This document shows positions 45,884-54,572 of a stretch of 64,000 bases of DNA, piece after piece (positions within the stretch are counted from its first letter, which is position 1; every line of letters begins with the position of its first letter). Under the pieces are notes generated by a model. It did not search any database and was not told where the DNA came from. It saw only the letters and a program-made list of their open reading frames with translations. Position numbers and translations under genes: made by a program. This DNA is from Pseudomonas viridiflava. GTDB taxonomy: Bacteria > Pseudomonadota > Gammaproteobacteria > Pseudomonadales > Pseudomonadaceae. The stretch spans positions 186,001-250,000 of the forward strand of contig NZ_UWFN01000095.1 in the NCBI RefSeq assembly GCF_900602065.1, given 5' to 3'.

Positions 45884-45957
45884 CTGTAGGAGCTGCCGAA
45901 GGCTGCGAAACGGTTTATCTGAACCACCGCGATTCGCAACCTTCGGCAGCGCCTACA
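45884..45957. repeat. REPIN, GTAGGAGCTGCCGAAGGC type, overlapping a stop codon
   Basis: The inverted pair reaches into the esterase gene: the TAG stop of that gene (45953-45955, minus strand) is part of the right REP arm. Confidence 0.88.
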
Positions 45958-46885
45958 AGAGCATCCTGCGCAAGGCGTTGACCAGTCGGTCGTAAGATCG
46001 ATCCGCTTCAAACGCCTGCCCCTTGGCGCGCAAGTAGCCGTGCACCAGCCCGTCCCCGGCATCAAAAACAGTCGAGACTCCCGCTTCACGAAGACGCTCG
46101 TCATAAGCCACGCCGTCGTCACGCAAGGGATCAAACTGCGCAACGCCGATAAATGCCGGGGCAAGCCCGCTGAAATCATCGGCAAGCAAAGGCATGGCAT
46201 ACGCCGACTGAAAATCTTCAGGCCGGCTCAGGTACAGAGCCCAGCAATCGTCCATTTCGGCACTACTCAACAAGGGTGCGTCAGCGCATTCGCTACGTGA
46301 TGGCAAATCCTCCTCGCCACCCAGTGCCGGATAAATCAGTGCCTGACCTTTGGGCTGTGGATAACTTCCGTCACGCAATGCCAGACACAAGGCCGCAGCA
46401 AGATTGCCTCCCGCACTGTCACCCGCGACAGCGACGCGGGAAGCATCAATGCCTAACCAGTCAGCCTGCGCCTGAACCGCATGCCATACCGCCACACAAT
46501 CCTCAAACGGCGCGGGGAAGGGATGTTCAGGTGCCAACCGGTAATCCACTGCAATCACTACGCACCCCACATCAACCGCCAATGCTGCCGTGATGAAGTC
46601 ATGGGAATCGAGGCTGCCCACTATCCAGCCGCCGCCGTGCAGGTAGATCACACAGGGGGCGGCTGTTTCCGCGGGCAGATGTGCAGGGCGATAAAGACGA
46701 ACCGGCACGTCAGACAGCTCGAAGTCCGTTACCTCAAGCCCTGCCGGGCGAGGCGCATCGAATGCCTGGGACATCCGGTTATACGCGGCCCGATGGCCGG
46801 TGTAGTCGGATGCTGTAGAGGCCAGGCTCAACGTTTTATCAACAAAGGCTCTGAGCTCTGGCGACAACGGATAGCGATCGTTCAT
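45953..46885 (-). CDS. Alpha/beta hydrolase, HSL-type esterase/lipase
   Basis: 310 residues from the ATG at 46885 (MNDRYPLSPELRAF). Hormone-sensitive-lipase family: oxyanion motif HGGGW, nucleophile Ser in GDSAGGN, acid Asp in QFDPLRDDG and His in GLVHGY. No signal peptide, so cytoplasmic, acting on short acyl esters. The last residues and the stop are shared with a REP element, suggesting REP insertion has trimmed or replaced the original 3' end; the core fold looks complete. Confidence 0.87.
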   Translation of the reverse strand: MNDRYPLSPELRAFVDKTLSLASTASDYTGHRAAYNRMSQAFDAPRPAGLEVTDFELSDVPVRLYRPAHLPAETAAPCVIYLHGGGWIVGSLDSHDFITAALAVDVGCVVIAVDYRLAPEHPFPAPFEDCVAVWHAVQAQADWLGIDASRVAVAGDSAGGNLAAALCLALRDGSYPQPKGQALIYPALGGEEDLPSRSECADAPLLSSAEMDDCWALYLSRPEDFQSAYAMPLLADDFSGLAPAFIGVAQFDPLRDDGVAYDERLREAGVSTVFDAGDGLVHGYLRAKGQAFEADRSYDRLVNALRRMLL

Positions 46886-46901
46886 AAGACTGGCCTTCAC
46901 C

Positions 46902-46973
46902 CTGTGGGAGCAGAGCTTGCTCGCGATAAGGATATACACGCACCTGCAGCCCTATCGCGGGCAAGCCCCCACA
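46902..46973. repeat. REPIN, GAGCTTGCTC/GCAAGC type
   Basis: Left arm TGTGGGAGCAGAGCTTGCTCGCGATAA, right arm CTATCGCGGGCAAGCCCCCACA; asymmetric arms, right one shortened. Confidence 0.8.
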
Positions 46974-46991
46974 ACAAAACCGTTAAGCCTG

Positions 46992-47933
46992 TTACTTGCT
47001 GATCGCCGCCATCACTACCGGCTCAGCATCCTTGCCATCAAACGTAGTGACCCCTGCCAGCCATCTTTTCAGGTCTTGCGGGTTGTCCTTGAGCCACTGT
47101 CGGGCAACTTCGTCCGGGGCTTTGCGGTCCATGATTGGCACCATCATCTGACTTTCCTGGGCCGCGGTGAAAGTCAGATTGCTCAGCAACTTGCTGACGT
47201 TCGGGCAGCGTTGCGCGTAGTCCGGTGCCGTGACGGTAGACACTGTGGCCGCGCCCTCTCCCGGCCCGAATACATCTTCGCTCCCGGTCAGATACGCCAG
47301 CTTCATGTTGATATTCATCGGATGCGGGGTCCAGCCGACAAACACCACCCACTCGCCGCGTTTGACCGCCCGCGCCACCGCCGCGAGCATTCCGGCCTCA
47401 CCGGACTCCACTAGCTGGAACCCGCCCAAGCCGAATTGATTCTTGTCGATCATGCCCTTGATATTGGCGTTGGCACCGGTCCCTGGCTCAATGCCGTAGA
47501 TCTTGCCGCCGAGCTTGTCTTTGAATTTTGCGATATCACCAAATGTCTTCAGGCCACCCGCAGCGACATAATCCGGCACTGCCAGGGTAGCCTGAGCATC
47601 GCTCATGCTCGGCCTATCAAGCACTTTGACCTGGTTGGCAGCCACAAACGGCGCGATGTTTTTGTCCATCGCGGGCTTCCAGTAACCAAGGAATATGTCG
47701 AGTCGATCATCGCGCAAACCGCCGAAAATGATCTGCTGGGCCGCACTGGTCTGCTTGACGTCATACCCCATGTTCTTGAGCAACACTTCAGCGACGGCGC
47801 TGGTTGCCACAACGTCAGTCCAGTTGACCACGCCCATACGCACGTTTTGACACTTGGCGGGCTCGGCCGCCAGCAAAGCAGTACTGCTCAGCATCAGTAC
47901 GCCGCAACTGATGTGACGGATAAATCGGTTCAT
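46992..47933 (-). CDS. Orphan quaternary-amine (choline/betaine) ABC-transporter binding protein
   Basis: 313 residues from the ATG at 47933. Signal peptide MNRFIRHISCGVLMLSSTALLAA. OpuAC/ChoX-type binding protein: VNWTDVVATSAVAEVLLKNMGYDVKQTSAAQQIIFGGL, FLGYWKPAMD, YGIEPGTGANANI, VFVGWTPHPMN supply the aromatic box, and Cys28 with a later Cys (YAQRCPNVS) could form the ChoX-like disulfide. No permease or ATPase gene is adjacent. In Pseudomonas, solo binding proteins (BetX, CaiX) feed the shared CbcWV core, so a similar role is likely; the exact ligand is not settled. Confidence 0.85.
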   Translation of the reverse strand: MNRFIRHISCGVLMLSSTALLAAEPAKCQNVRMGVVNWTDVVATSAVAEVLLKNMGYDVKQTSAAQQIIFGGLRDDRLDIFLGYWKPAMDKNIAPFVAANQVKVLDRPSMSDAQATLAVPDYVAAGGLKTFGDIAKFKDKLGGKIYGIEPGTGANANIKGMIDKNQFGLGGFQLVESGEAGMLAAVARAVKRGEWVVFVGWTPHPMNINMKLAYLTGSEDVFGPGEGAATVSTVTAPDYAQRCPNVSKLLSNLTFTAAQESQMMVPIMDRKAPDEVARQWLKDNPQDLKRWLAGVTTFDGKDAEPVVMAAISK

Positions 47934-48083
47934 GCGCGCTTCCTCGGTCGGCAGGTTGTTTTTGATTTTTTGATTTTTCGAACAACTGCGGCCATGCGAA
48001 TGCGGCACGCGACAACAACTTACCCAGCAGTACGCAGCACAAAACGCACCAGCGCGACCTGTGCTTGCACTCTGGCGACATCC

Positions 48084-48704
48084 GCCGGTTTTGACCAGAA
48101 ACCTAACCTGTGGAGACTTTGTGTTGAAGTACTACCCGGCCTCAATGAAGAACCACAAACCCCGTGGGAGCGGATTCATCCGCGAAGACGATGTTTAGAT
48201 CGACATTCCCATCAACTGACCCACCGCTTTCGCGAATGAATTCGCTCCCACCCTGAACGCGATGGGGAAAATTCCATGTTGGCCCGCAAGCGCCGGTTTC
48301 GACCAGAAACCTAACCTGTGGAGACTTTGTGTTGAAGTACTACCCGGCCTCACTGAAGAAACACAACCCCGTGGGAGCGGATTCATCCGCGAAGATGATG
48401 TTCAGATCGACATTTCCATCAACTGACCCACCGCTTTCGCGAATGAATTCGCTCCCACCCTGAACGCGATGGGGAAAATTCCATGTTGGCCCGCAAGCGC
48501 CGGTTTTGACCAGAAACCTAACCTGTGGAGACTTTGTGTTGAAGTACTACCCGGCCTCACTGAAGAAACACAAACCCCGTGGGAGCGGATTCATCCGCGA
48601 AGACGATGTTTAGATCGACATTTCCATCAACTGACCCACCGCTTTCGCGAATGAATTCGCTCCCACCATGAATCCGATGTGGGGAGATTCCATATTGGCC
48701 CGCC
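48084..48704. repeat. Three tandem copies of a 207-bp unit, each containing a REPIN
   Basis: Units start at 48084, 48291 and 48498 (each CGCCGGTTT(T/C)GACC), period 207 bp. Copies differ at only a few positions except at the end of the third, which diverges. Each holds a REP pair (GTGGGAGCGGATTCATCCG ... CGAATGAATTCGCTCCCAC) plus about 115 bp of non-REP sequence, including AAAATTCCATGTTGGCCCGC. Not a CRISPR: the period is too long and there are no unique spacers. Unequal recombination or polymerase slippage is the likely source. Together with REP material this fills 47934-48882. Confidence 0.93.
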
Positions 48705-48752
48705 CGTCGGTTGATCCCCGATATATCGTCAATTTCCAGGATCGCACTGAAC

Positions 48753-48842
48753 CTGTGGGAGCCGAGCTTGCTCGCGATAAACGATAACGCGGTACAACTG
48801 AAACCGCGCCGAACTTATCGCGGGCAAGCCTCGCTCCCACAA
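48753..48842. repeat. REPIN, mixed GAGCTTGCTC/CTTGCCC type
   Basis: Left arm TGTGGGAGCCGAGCTTGCTCGCGATAA, right arm TTATCGCGGGCAAGCCTCGCTCC, 49 bp beyond the tandem repeats. Confidence 0.85.
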
Positions 48843-48882
48843 GTCCAGGCTTAACGAGCCTGCAAGCGGTGCATCAAAAAGG

Positions 48883-51081
48883 CTACAACACCTTATCCAG
48901 CGTAATCGGGAAGTCCCGAACCCGCTTGCCCGTAGCGTGGTAAACCGCGTTGGCCACGGCGGCTGCGACACCCACGATGCCAATTTCACCCACGCCCTTG
49001 GAGCCCAGTGCATTCACGACATCGTCGTTTTCTTCGACGAAAATCACATCGATGTCGCCGATATCGGCGTTCACCGGAATGTGATACTCGGCCAGACTGT
49101 GATTCATGAAGCGCCCCAGCGTGTGATCGCTCTGCGTCTCTTCCTGCAAGGCCATGCCCAGCCCCCAGACCACGCCGCCGAGGATCTGGCTGCGGGCCAT
49201 TTTCGGGTTGACCACCCGGCCTGCCGCGACGGCGCTGACCACCCGGCTGACACGAATCGTGCCCAAGTCTTCATCGACCAGCACTTCGACAAATACTGCC
49301 GAATGAGTTGCCGTGGCATACGCCTCTCGCTTCGCATCCGGCTCGGCATCGACCTGAACCTGCAGACCTTCAGGCCAACTGCTCAACACTTCACTCAATG
49401 CCAACTGATGATCGCCCAACGAAACGCACCCATCCGCGATGGTCATCTGCTCGACGCTGGCGGCATGAAACTTCGCATCAATCTGCCCCGCCGCCACGAA
49501 CAATTTCTCGCGCAACGCCTTGCTGGCCTGCTGCACAGCAGTACCCACAGAAGACACAGTAAATGAGCCACCTTGCAGGGGTGCCGTCGGCAATGACGAA
49601 TCGCCAAGCAGGAAGGTCGTATCTTCCACCGACACACCCGCTGCCTCTGCCGCAATCTGAGTCATGACCGTATAAGTGCCGGTGCCAATATCGGTGGTCG
49701 CGCTACTGACCGTCAGTTTGCCCTGCGCGTCGATGTGCGCCTTAGCGCTGGCTTTCATCTGCATGGCTTCCCAGACACCACCCGCCATACCCCAACCTAT
49801 GAGCTGTCGACCTTCGCGCATGCTGCGTGGCTCAGGGTTACGATGCCCCCAGCCAAAACGATCTGCACCTTGGGCGTAGCAGGCACGCAACTGTTTGCTG
49901 GAGTACGGCTTGTCTTCATTGCCATTACGCTCGGCATAGTTGGCCAAACGCAGCTGTACCGGGTCCATCGCCAACGCAATTGCCAGTTCGTCCATGGCAC
50001 ATTCCAGGCCTATCAGGCCCAGCGCAGCGCCCGGGGCGCGCATGTCCAGCGGGGTGTATACGTCCAGCGGCGCCAGCTTGTAAGTGAGCTCAACGTTGTC
50101 GCACTTATAGAGCATGCCGCTCCACTCCACGACGTGTTCGCTGAAGTCTTCAAAGCGAGACGTCTGGCCGATTGCCTCGTGCCCGACTGCCAGCAACCGA
50201 CCGTCACCTGTAGCGCCCAGACGCAGGTGCTGCAACGTGCGCGGACGATAGCCAAAGGTGAACATCTGTTGCCGAGTCAGGGTTACGCGCACCGAACGCT
50301 TCAGTTCCAGCGCCGCCATCACCGCCAGCGGCAGTTGATACTGCGGACGCAGGCCCGAGCCGAAAGCGCCACCGACAAAGGCCGCCAGCACCTGGATCTT
50401 GTCTTTAGCGATACCGAAGACCTTGTGCAGATAGTCCTGGCAGTTTTGCGGGCCTTGAGTCTTGTCGTGAACCTGCAGGCTGCCATCGTCCTTGTAAAAA
50501 ACCGTCGAGGCATGGGGTTCCATGGGGTTGTGATGTTCAACCGGCGTGCTGTAGTGCACATCGACAGTCGAAGCGGCATTGGCAAACTCAGCCTTAAAGT
50601 TACCGCGAGGCTTGGGTAACTCGGCGGGCGCAGCGAAGGCATCCTCCTGCACGACCAACAGATCGGTTTCATGCGCCTCGACCAGATACTCGATCCGCAC
50701 CAGCGAGCCGGCATAACGCGCCAGCTCAAGGGTCTCGGCAACGACCAGCGCCAACGGCTGACCGCTGTACATCACGCGGTCGTTATACAGCGGACGGAAT
50801 GGAGAACCGTCAGCGGAGTCCGCGTCTTCGTAATCCTCGTCGTAACTGGCCAGCTTGGGACGGTTCTTGTGATCAAGGACCATCAATACGCCGGGCACCC
50901 GCAAGGCCTCGGTAATGTCGATGTGCGTCACACGGCCACGGGCGATGGTGCTGGAAACGACACTGCCGTGCAGCAGGCCGGTTTCCGGGTACTCGCCGGC
51001 ATAACGCGCCTGGCCTGTGACTTTGAGCTTGCCATCAACCCGGTCCAGCGCTTTGCCCAGTGGCGAAACAGGCGTGTTCAT
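48883..51081 (-). CDS. Molybdenum-cofactor subunit of an aldehyde dehydrogenase, PaoC/YagR-like
   Basis: 732 residues. Xanthine-oxidase-family large subunit without Fe-S or FAD domains. N-terminal aldehyde-oxidase domain (GKALDRVDGKLKVTGQARYAGE), then cofactor-binding segments AAFVGGAFGSGLRPQ, DMRAPGAALGLIGLECAMDELA, QGGSFTVSSVGTAVQQA, and the catalytic Glu in SKGVGEIGIVG near the C-terminus. With the two upstream genes it forms an alpha-beta-gamma enzyme like E. coli PaoABC, which oxidises aromatic aldehydes. The start overlaps the stop of the FAD subunit (ATGA). No PaoD/XdhC-like maturation gene is adjacent. Confidence 0.88.
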   Translation of the reverse strand: MNTPVSPLGKALDRVDGKLKVTGQARYAGEYPETGLLHGSVVSSTIARGRVTHIDITEALRVPGVLMVLDHKNRPKLASYDEDYEDADSADGSPFRPLYNDRVMYSGQPLALVVAETLELARYAGSLVRIEYLVEAHETDLLVVQEDAFAAPAELPKPRGNFKAEFANAASTVDVHYSTPVEHHNPMEPHASTVFYKDDGSLQVHDKTQGPQNCQDYLHKVFGIAKDKIQVLAAFVGGAFGSGLRPQYQLPLAVMAALELKRSVRVTLTRQQMFTFGYRPRTLQHLRLGATGDGRLLAVGHEAIGQTSRFEDFSEHVVEWSGMLYKCDNVELTYKLAPLDVYTPLDMRAPGAALGLIGLECAMDELAIALAMDPVQLRLANYAERNGNEDKPYSSKQLRACYAQGADRFGWGHRNPEPRSMREGRQLIGWGMAGGVWEAMQMKASAKAHIDAQGKLTVSSATTDIGTGTYTVMTQIAAEAAGVSVEDTTFLLGDSSLPTAPLQGGSFTVSSVGTAVQQASKALREKLFVAAGQIDAKFHAASVEQMTIADGCVSLGDHQLALSEVLSSWPEGLQVQVDAEPDAKREAYATATHSAVFVEVLVDEDLGTIRVSRVVSAVAAGRVVNPKMARSQILGGVVWGLGMALQEETQSDHTLGRFMNHSLAEYHIPVNADIGDIDVIFVEENDDVVNALGSKGVGEIGIVGVAAAVANAVYHATGKRVRDFPITLDKVL

Positions 51082-52067
51082 CGGGCGTCTCCTCCTACGG
51101 CAGCATCGCTGAGGGCGCGAATGATCGCCCGACGTGCCAGCCTGACTTTAAAGGCGTTGTGCTCCAGTGGTTCAGCGTCAGCCAGCAGAGCGTCTGCGGC
51201 GGCGGCGAAGTTCTCGCGGGAGACGGGCTTGCCGATCAGCATTTGCTCGACGACCTTATCGCGCCATGGTTTGTGAGCCACGCCGCCCAGTGCCAGGCGA
51301 ACATTGCGAATGACGTCGCCATGAAGTTCAAGTGACGCAGCGACTGATATCAACGCAAAGGCGTAGGAAGCCCGATCGCGGATTTTCAGATACTTGCCCT
51401 GCCCTGCAAAGCCAGGCGCTGGCAACTCAACGGCAGTAATCAGTTCATCGTCGGCCAACTGGTTATCACGCTGCGGCGCATCGCCAGGCAGGCGGTGGAA
51501 ATCAGCAAATTCAATGGTGCGCTGACCGGCTCGGCCCTGAACGTGGACCACGGCTTCCAGCGCTGCCAGGGCCACACACATATCCGAAGGATGAGTGGCG
51601 ACGCATTCATCGCTGGCACCGAGGATCGCGTGAATCCGGTTCAGGCCTTCCCGCGCCGGGCATCCACTGCCGGGCTCACGCTTGTTGCAGGGCACAGTAG
51701 AGTCGTAGAAGTAATAGCAGCGAGTACGCTGAAGCAGATTGCCGCCCGTGCTCGCCATGTTGCGCAACTGCGGCGACGCACCGGCCAGTACCGCCTGGGA
51801 CAGCAATGAATAGCGCTCTTCGATCAGTGGATGCCAGGCCAGATCGGCGTTGCTCACCAAAGCACCAATCATCAGACCACCGTCGGCCGTTTCGCTGATG
51901 GTATTCAGTGGCAACCGGGTGATGTCGATCAAATGCTCGGGACGATCGATATTTTCTTTCATCAGGTCGAGCAGATTCGTGCCGCCCGCGATAAACCGGG
52001 TCGCTGCGCCGCTCAGGTTAACGGCTTCATTGACACTGGTCGGCCGGCTGTAAGTAAAGGGATTCAT
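51078..52067 (-). CDS. FAD/[4Fe-4S] subunit of the aldehyde dehydrogenase, PaoB/YagS-like
   Basis: 329 residues from the ATG at 52067 (MNPFTYSRPTSVNEAV); the longer frame to 52262 lies inside the upstream gene. FAD-binding segments RFIAGGTNLLDLMK and NMASTGGNLLQ, and a CO-dehydrogenase-type C-terminal domain. Four cysteines in the FAD domain (117, 127, 136, 155) match the extra [4Fe-4S] cluster special to PaoB-type subunits and absent from ordinary xanthine dehydrogenases. Overlaps by four bases with both neighbours. Confidence 0.9.
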   Translation of the reverse strand: MNPFTYSRPTSVNEAVNLSGAATRFIAGGTNLLDLMKENIDRPEHLIDITRLPLNTISETADGGLMIGALVSNADLAWHPLIEERYSLLSQAVLAGASPQLRNMASTGGNLLQRTRCYYFYDSTVPCNKREPGSGCPAREGLNRIHAILGASDECVATHPSDMCVALAALEAVVHVQGRAGQRTIEFADFHRLPGDAPQRDNQLADDELITAVELPAPGFAGQGKYLKIRDRASYAFALISVAASLELHGDVIRNVRLALGGVAHKPWRDKVVEQMLIGKPVSRENFAAAADALLADAEPLEHNAFKVRLARRAIIRALSDAAVGGDAR

Positions 52068-52585
52068 CGGCTGCCCCCCGCTTTGTCGAAGCTGGCCATC
52101 TGCGGCAACGCTTCTTCCACGGCCGCGAGAATGTTGCTGTATGCGCCGCAACGACACAGATTGCCGCTCATCAGTTCCTGGATCTCTGCGGGGCTTTGAG
52201 CCTTGCCCTCGTTGGCCAGGCCTACAGCGGAGCAGATTTGCCCCGGCGTGCAGTAGCCGCACTGGAAGGCGTCATGTTTGATGAAAGCTTGCTGCATCGG
52301 GTGCAACTGGTCGCCGTCGGCAAGGCCTTCGATGGTGGTCAACTCGGCGCCATCGCACATGATCGCCAGCGTCAGGCAGGCGTTGATGCGCTTGCCGTCG
52401 CGCAACACGGTGCACGCGCCGCACTGACCATGGTCGCAGCCTTTCTTGGTGCCGATCAGATCAAGTTGGTCTCGGAGCAGGTCCAGCAAGGTGGTCCAAG
52501 GCTGGACGTTGAGCTGTCGCGGCTGACCGTTGAGAGTCAGGCTTATCGCGTGGCCAGCGAAATCCTGGGGGGTCGGTGAACTCAT
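52064..52585 (-). CDS. [2Fe-2S] subunit of the aldehyde dehydrogenase, PaoA/YagT-like
   Basis: 173 residues. Plant-ferredoxin-type cluster Cys50, 55, 58, 70 (GCDHGQCGACTV...NAC) and second cluster Cys109, 112, 144, 146 (QCGYC...CRC). Electron-transfer subunit; first gene of the three. Unlike E. coli PaoA there is no Tat (twin-arginine) leader: the N-terminus is MSSPTPQDFAGHAISLTLNG, so the complex should stay in the cytoplasm. A weak GAGGTTCCC-type ribosome site precedes it. Confidence 0.9.
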   Translation of the reverse strand: MSSPTPQDFAGHAISLTLNGQPRQLNVQPWTTLLDLLRDQLDLIGTKKGCDHGQCGACTVLRDGKRINACLTLAIMCDGAELTTIEGLADGDQLHPMQQAFIKHDAFQCGYCTPGQICSAVGLANEGKAQSPAEIQELMSGNLCRCGAYSNILAAVEEALPQMASFDKAGGSR

Positions 52586-53276
52586 GGGAACCTCACGGTA
52601 GGTACTCGTACAGCGCAGTTTTCTGCGTCTTAAGGGGTACGACTCGCAAGGTTTGGCAATCGTTCAGGGTTTGTTGATGAGTGTGGATTCAGTGGACAGT
52701 CACGGGTTTGAACGGCATCTGGGCGATAAACGATGATGCAGAGAGCCTTCTGGCCGCGTCTCATGTATCGCGGGCAAGCACCGCTCCCACAGGATCCACG
52801 CCAGCCTGTGAGCCAGGATTCACACAAGAATTTGAGCCTGACGCCGGACCTGTGGGAGATTCTATGTTGGCCTGCAAACACAAATCCGTGGGAGCGAATT
52901 CATTCGCGAAGGGGCCGGTACATCCGCAACTGATGTATCGCTTGAAATGCCGCCTTCCTGAATGAAATGGAGCGCCACCCCGGTCGGCCCCACAGGCTCA
53001 TCATGAACCTGAAACCGTGCGCAAATCCGTGGGAGCGGTGCTTGCCCGCGATGCAGTCGATTTGATCTACAGCGAACCGCTGTCCAGCGCTGTTTCAGAG
53101 GAATCTGAAGAATGCCAAAGCACACCACTCGTCGGCAGGCAGTCACAAACACATTCGGCTGGTATGATGCGCGGCTTTTTCCGACCAGCACAAAATCCGC
53201 GGGCCGCTTCGGCAGTCTGTGCTTTGCTGTTCTAGTCGATTCATTCACGGCGCAGGCGCGTCACCGGGAGCCAGAC
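52586..53276. other. Intergenic region with scattered single REPs
   Basis: 691 bp with no supported gene. It contains unpaired REP copies near 52766-52791 (TCGCGGGCAAGCACCGCTCC), 52889-52912 (GTGGGAGCGAATTCATTCGCG) and 53030-53053 (GTGGGAGCGGTGCTTGCCC). It also has a piece related to the 207-bp unit (GGGAGATTCTATGTTGGCC, 52855-52873). A possible -10 (TATGAT, 53163-53168) may serve the permease gene. Confidence 0.6.
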
Positions 53277-54572
53277 ATGCTGGAACGGCTGTTTCAACTC
53301 AAGGCACACAACACCAACGTGCGCACCGAGATTCTCGCGGGCGTCACGACCTTTCTGGCGATGGCTTACATCCTGTTCGTCAACCCGAGCATCCTCGGCG
53401 CAACCGGCATGGACAAGGGCGCGCTGTTCGTCGCCACCTGTCTGGCAGCCGCGATTGGCTCGGCGACCATGGGCATCATTGCCAACTACCCGATCGCGCT
53501 TGCGCCGGGCATGGGCCTGAATGCGTTCTTTACCTACACCGTTGTGCTGCACATGGGGCATACCTGGCAGGTCGCACTGGGCGCGGTATTTATTTCGGCC
53601 GTGATGTTTTTCATCCTGTCGATCTTTCGCATCCGTGAATGGATCATCAACAGCATCCCGCTGCCGCTGCGCTCGGCGATTGCCGCAGGCATCGGCCTGT
53701 TTCTGGCGTTAATCGCCCTGCACAACGCTGGCATCGTGGTCAGCAACCCGGCCACCATGGTCGGCATGGGTGATCTGAAGCAACCGGCACCGGTTCTCGC
53801 CACACTGGGCTTCTTCCTGATCGTCGCGCTGGAAAAACTGAACGTTCGTGGCGCCGTGCTGATCGGTATTCTGGCCGTGACCATCGTCTCGATTCTGCTG
53901 GGCTTCACGCCATTTGGTGGCGTGGTCTCGATGCCACCTTCGCTGGCGCCGACCTTCCTGCAGCTGGACATCAAGGGCGCCTTTGATGTCGGCCTGATCA
54001 GCGTGATCTTCGCCTTCCTGTTCGTCGATCTGTTCGACAACTCCGGCACCCTGATCGGCGTCGCCAAACGCGCCGGGCTGATGGACAAGAACGGCCACAT
54101 GCCGAAAATGGGCCGTGCGTTGATTGCCGACAGTACTGCCGCCATGGCCGGTTCGCTGCTGGGCACCTCGACCACCACCAGTTATATCGAATCAGCGGCT
54201 GGCGTGAGTGCGGGCGGCCGTACCGGTTTGACCGCCATCGTCGTCGCCGTCCTGTTCCTGCTGGCGTTGTTCTTCGCGCCTTTGGCAAGCAGTGTTCCGG
54301 CGTTTGCCACAGCTCCTGCGTTGCTGTTCGTTGCAGTGCTGATGACCTCCGGTCTGGCCGAAATCGACTGGGATGATCTGTCGGTTGCAGCGCCTGTCGT
54401 GATCACTGCACTGGCGATGCCGTTCACCTATTCCATCGCCAATGGCATCGCCTTTGGTTTCATCGCCTGGACGGGCATCAAATTGTTGTCAGGCCGGTGG
54501 CGTGAGCTGAATCCGGCGCTGGTTATCCTGTCGATTCTGTTCGTTATCAAATTGGGTTGGTTCCCTGCATGA
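53277..54572 (+). CDS. NCS2-family purine permease (AzgA/AdeP-GhxP type)
   Basis: 431 residues from the ATG at 53277; the longer upstream frame includes REP-derived sequence. Thirteen to fourteen helices. AzgA-branch NCS2: [92 protein letters not shown]. Members carry adenine, guanine or hypoxanthine with protons. Its stop overlaps the trmA start (ATGA), so both genes are one transcript, joining purine uptake to a tRNA-modification gene as at PA4719-PA4720. Confidence 0.9.
   Translation: MLERLFQLKAHNTNVRTEILAGVTTFLAMAYILFVNPSILGATGMDKGALFVATCLAAAIGSATMGIIANYPIALAPGMGLNAFFTYTVVLHMGHTWQVALGAVFISAVMFFILSIFRIREWIINSIPLPLRSAIAAGIGLFLALIALHNAGIVVSNPATMVGMGDLKQPAPVLATLGFFLIVALEKLNVRGAVLIGILAVTIVSILLGFTPFGGVVSMPPSLAPTFLQLDIKGAFDVGLISVIFAFLFVDLFDNSGTLIGVAKRAGLMDKNGHMPKMGRALIADSTAAMAGSLLGTSTTTSYIESAAGVSAGGRTGLTAIVVAVLFLLALFFAPLASSVPAFATAPALLFVAVLMTSGLAEIDWDDLSVAAPVVITALAMPFTYSIANGIAFGFIAWTGIKLLSGRWRELNPALVILSILFVIKLGWFPA

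Noticed and set aside
47436..48239. 267-codon plus-strand frame
   Set aside because: First half is antisense to the binding-protein gene, second half is translated REP/tandem repeat sequence.
48084..48704. CRISPR array
   Set aside because: Period of 207 bp with whole-unit identity and no variable spacers; the palindromes are REPs.
53112..53276. 55-codon N-terminal extension of the purine permease
   Set aside because: In frame but not membrane-like or conserved; the ATG at 53277 has a ribosome site and begins the NCS2 family N-terminus.
53100..53276. Possible purine riboswitch ahead of the purine permease
   Set aside because: I looked for the three-way junction and its conserved loops and found no matching arrangement.
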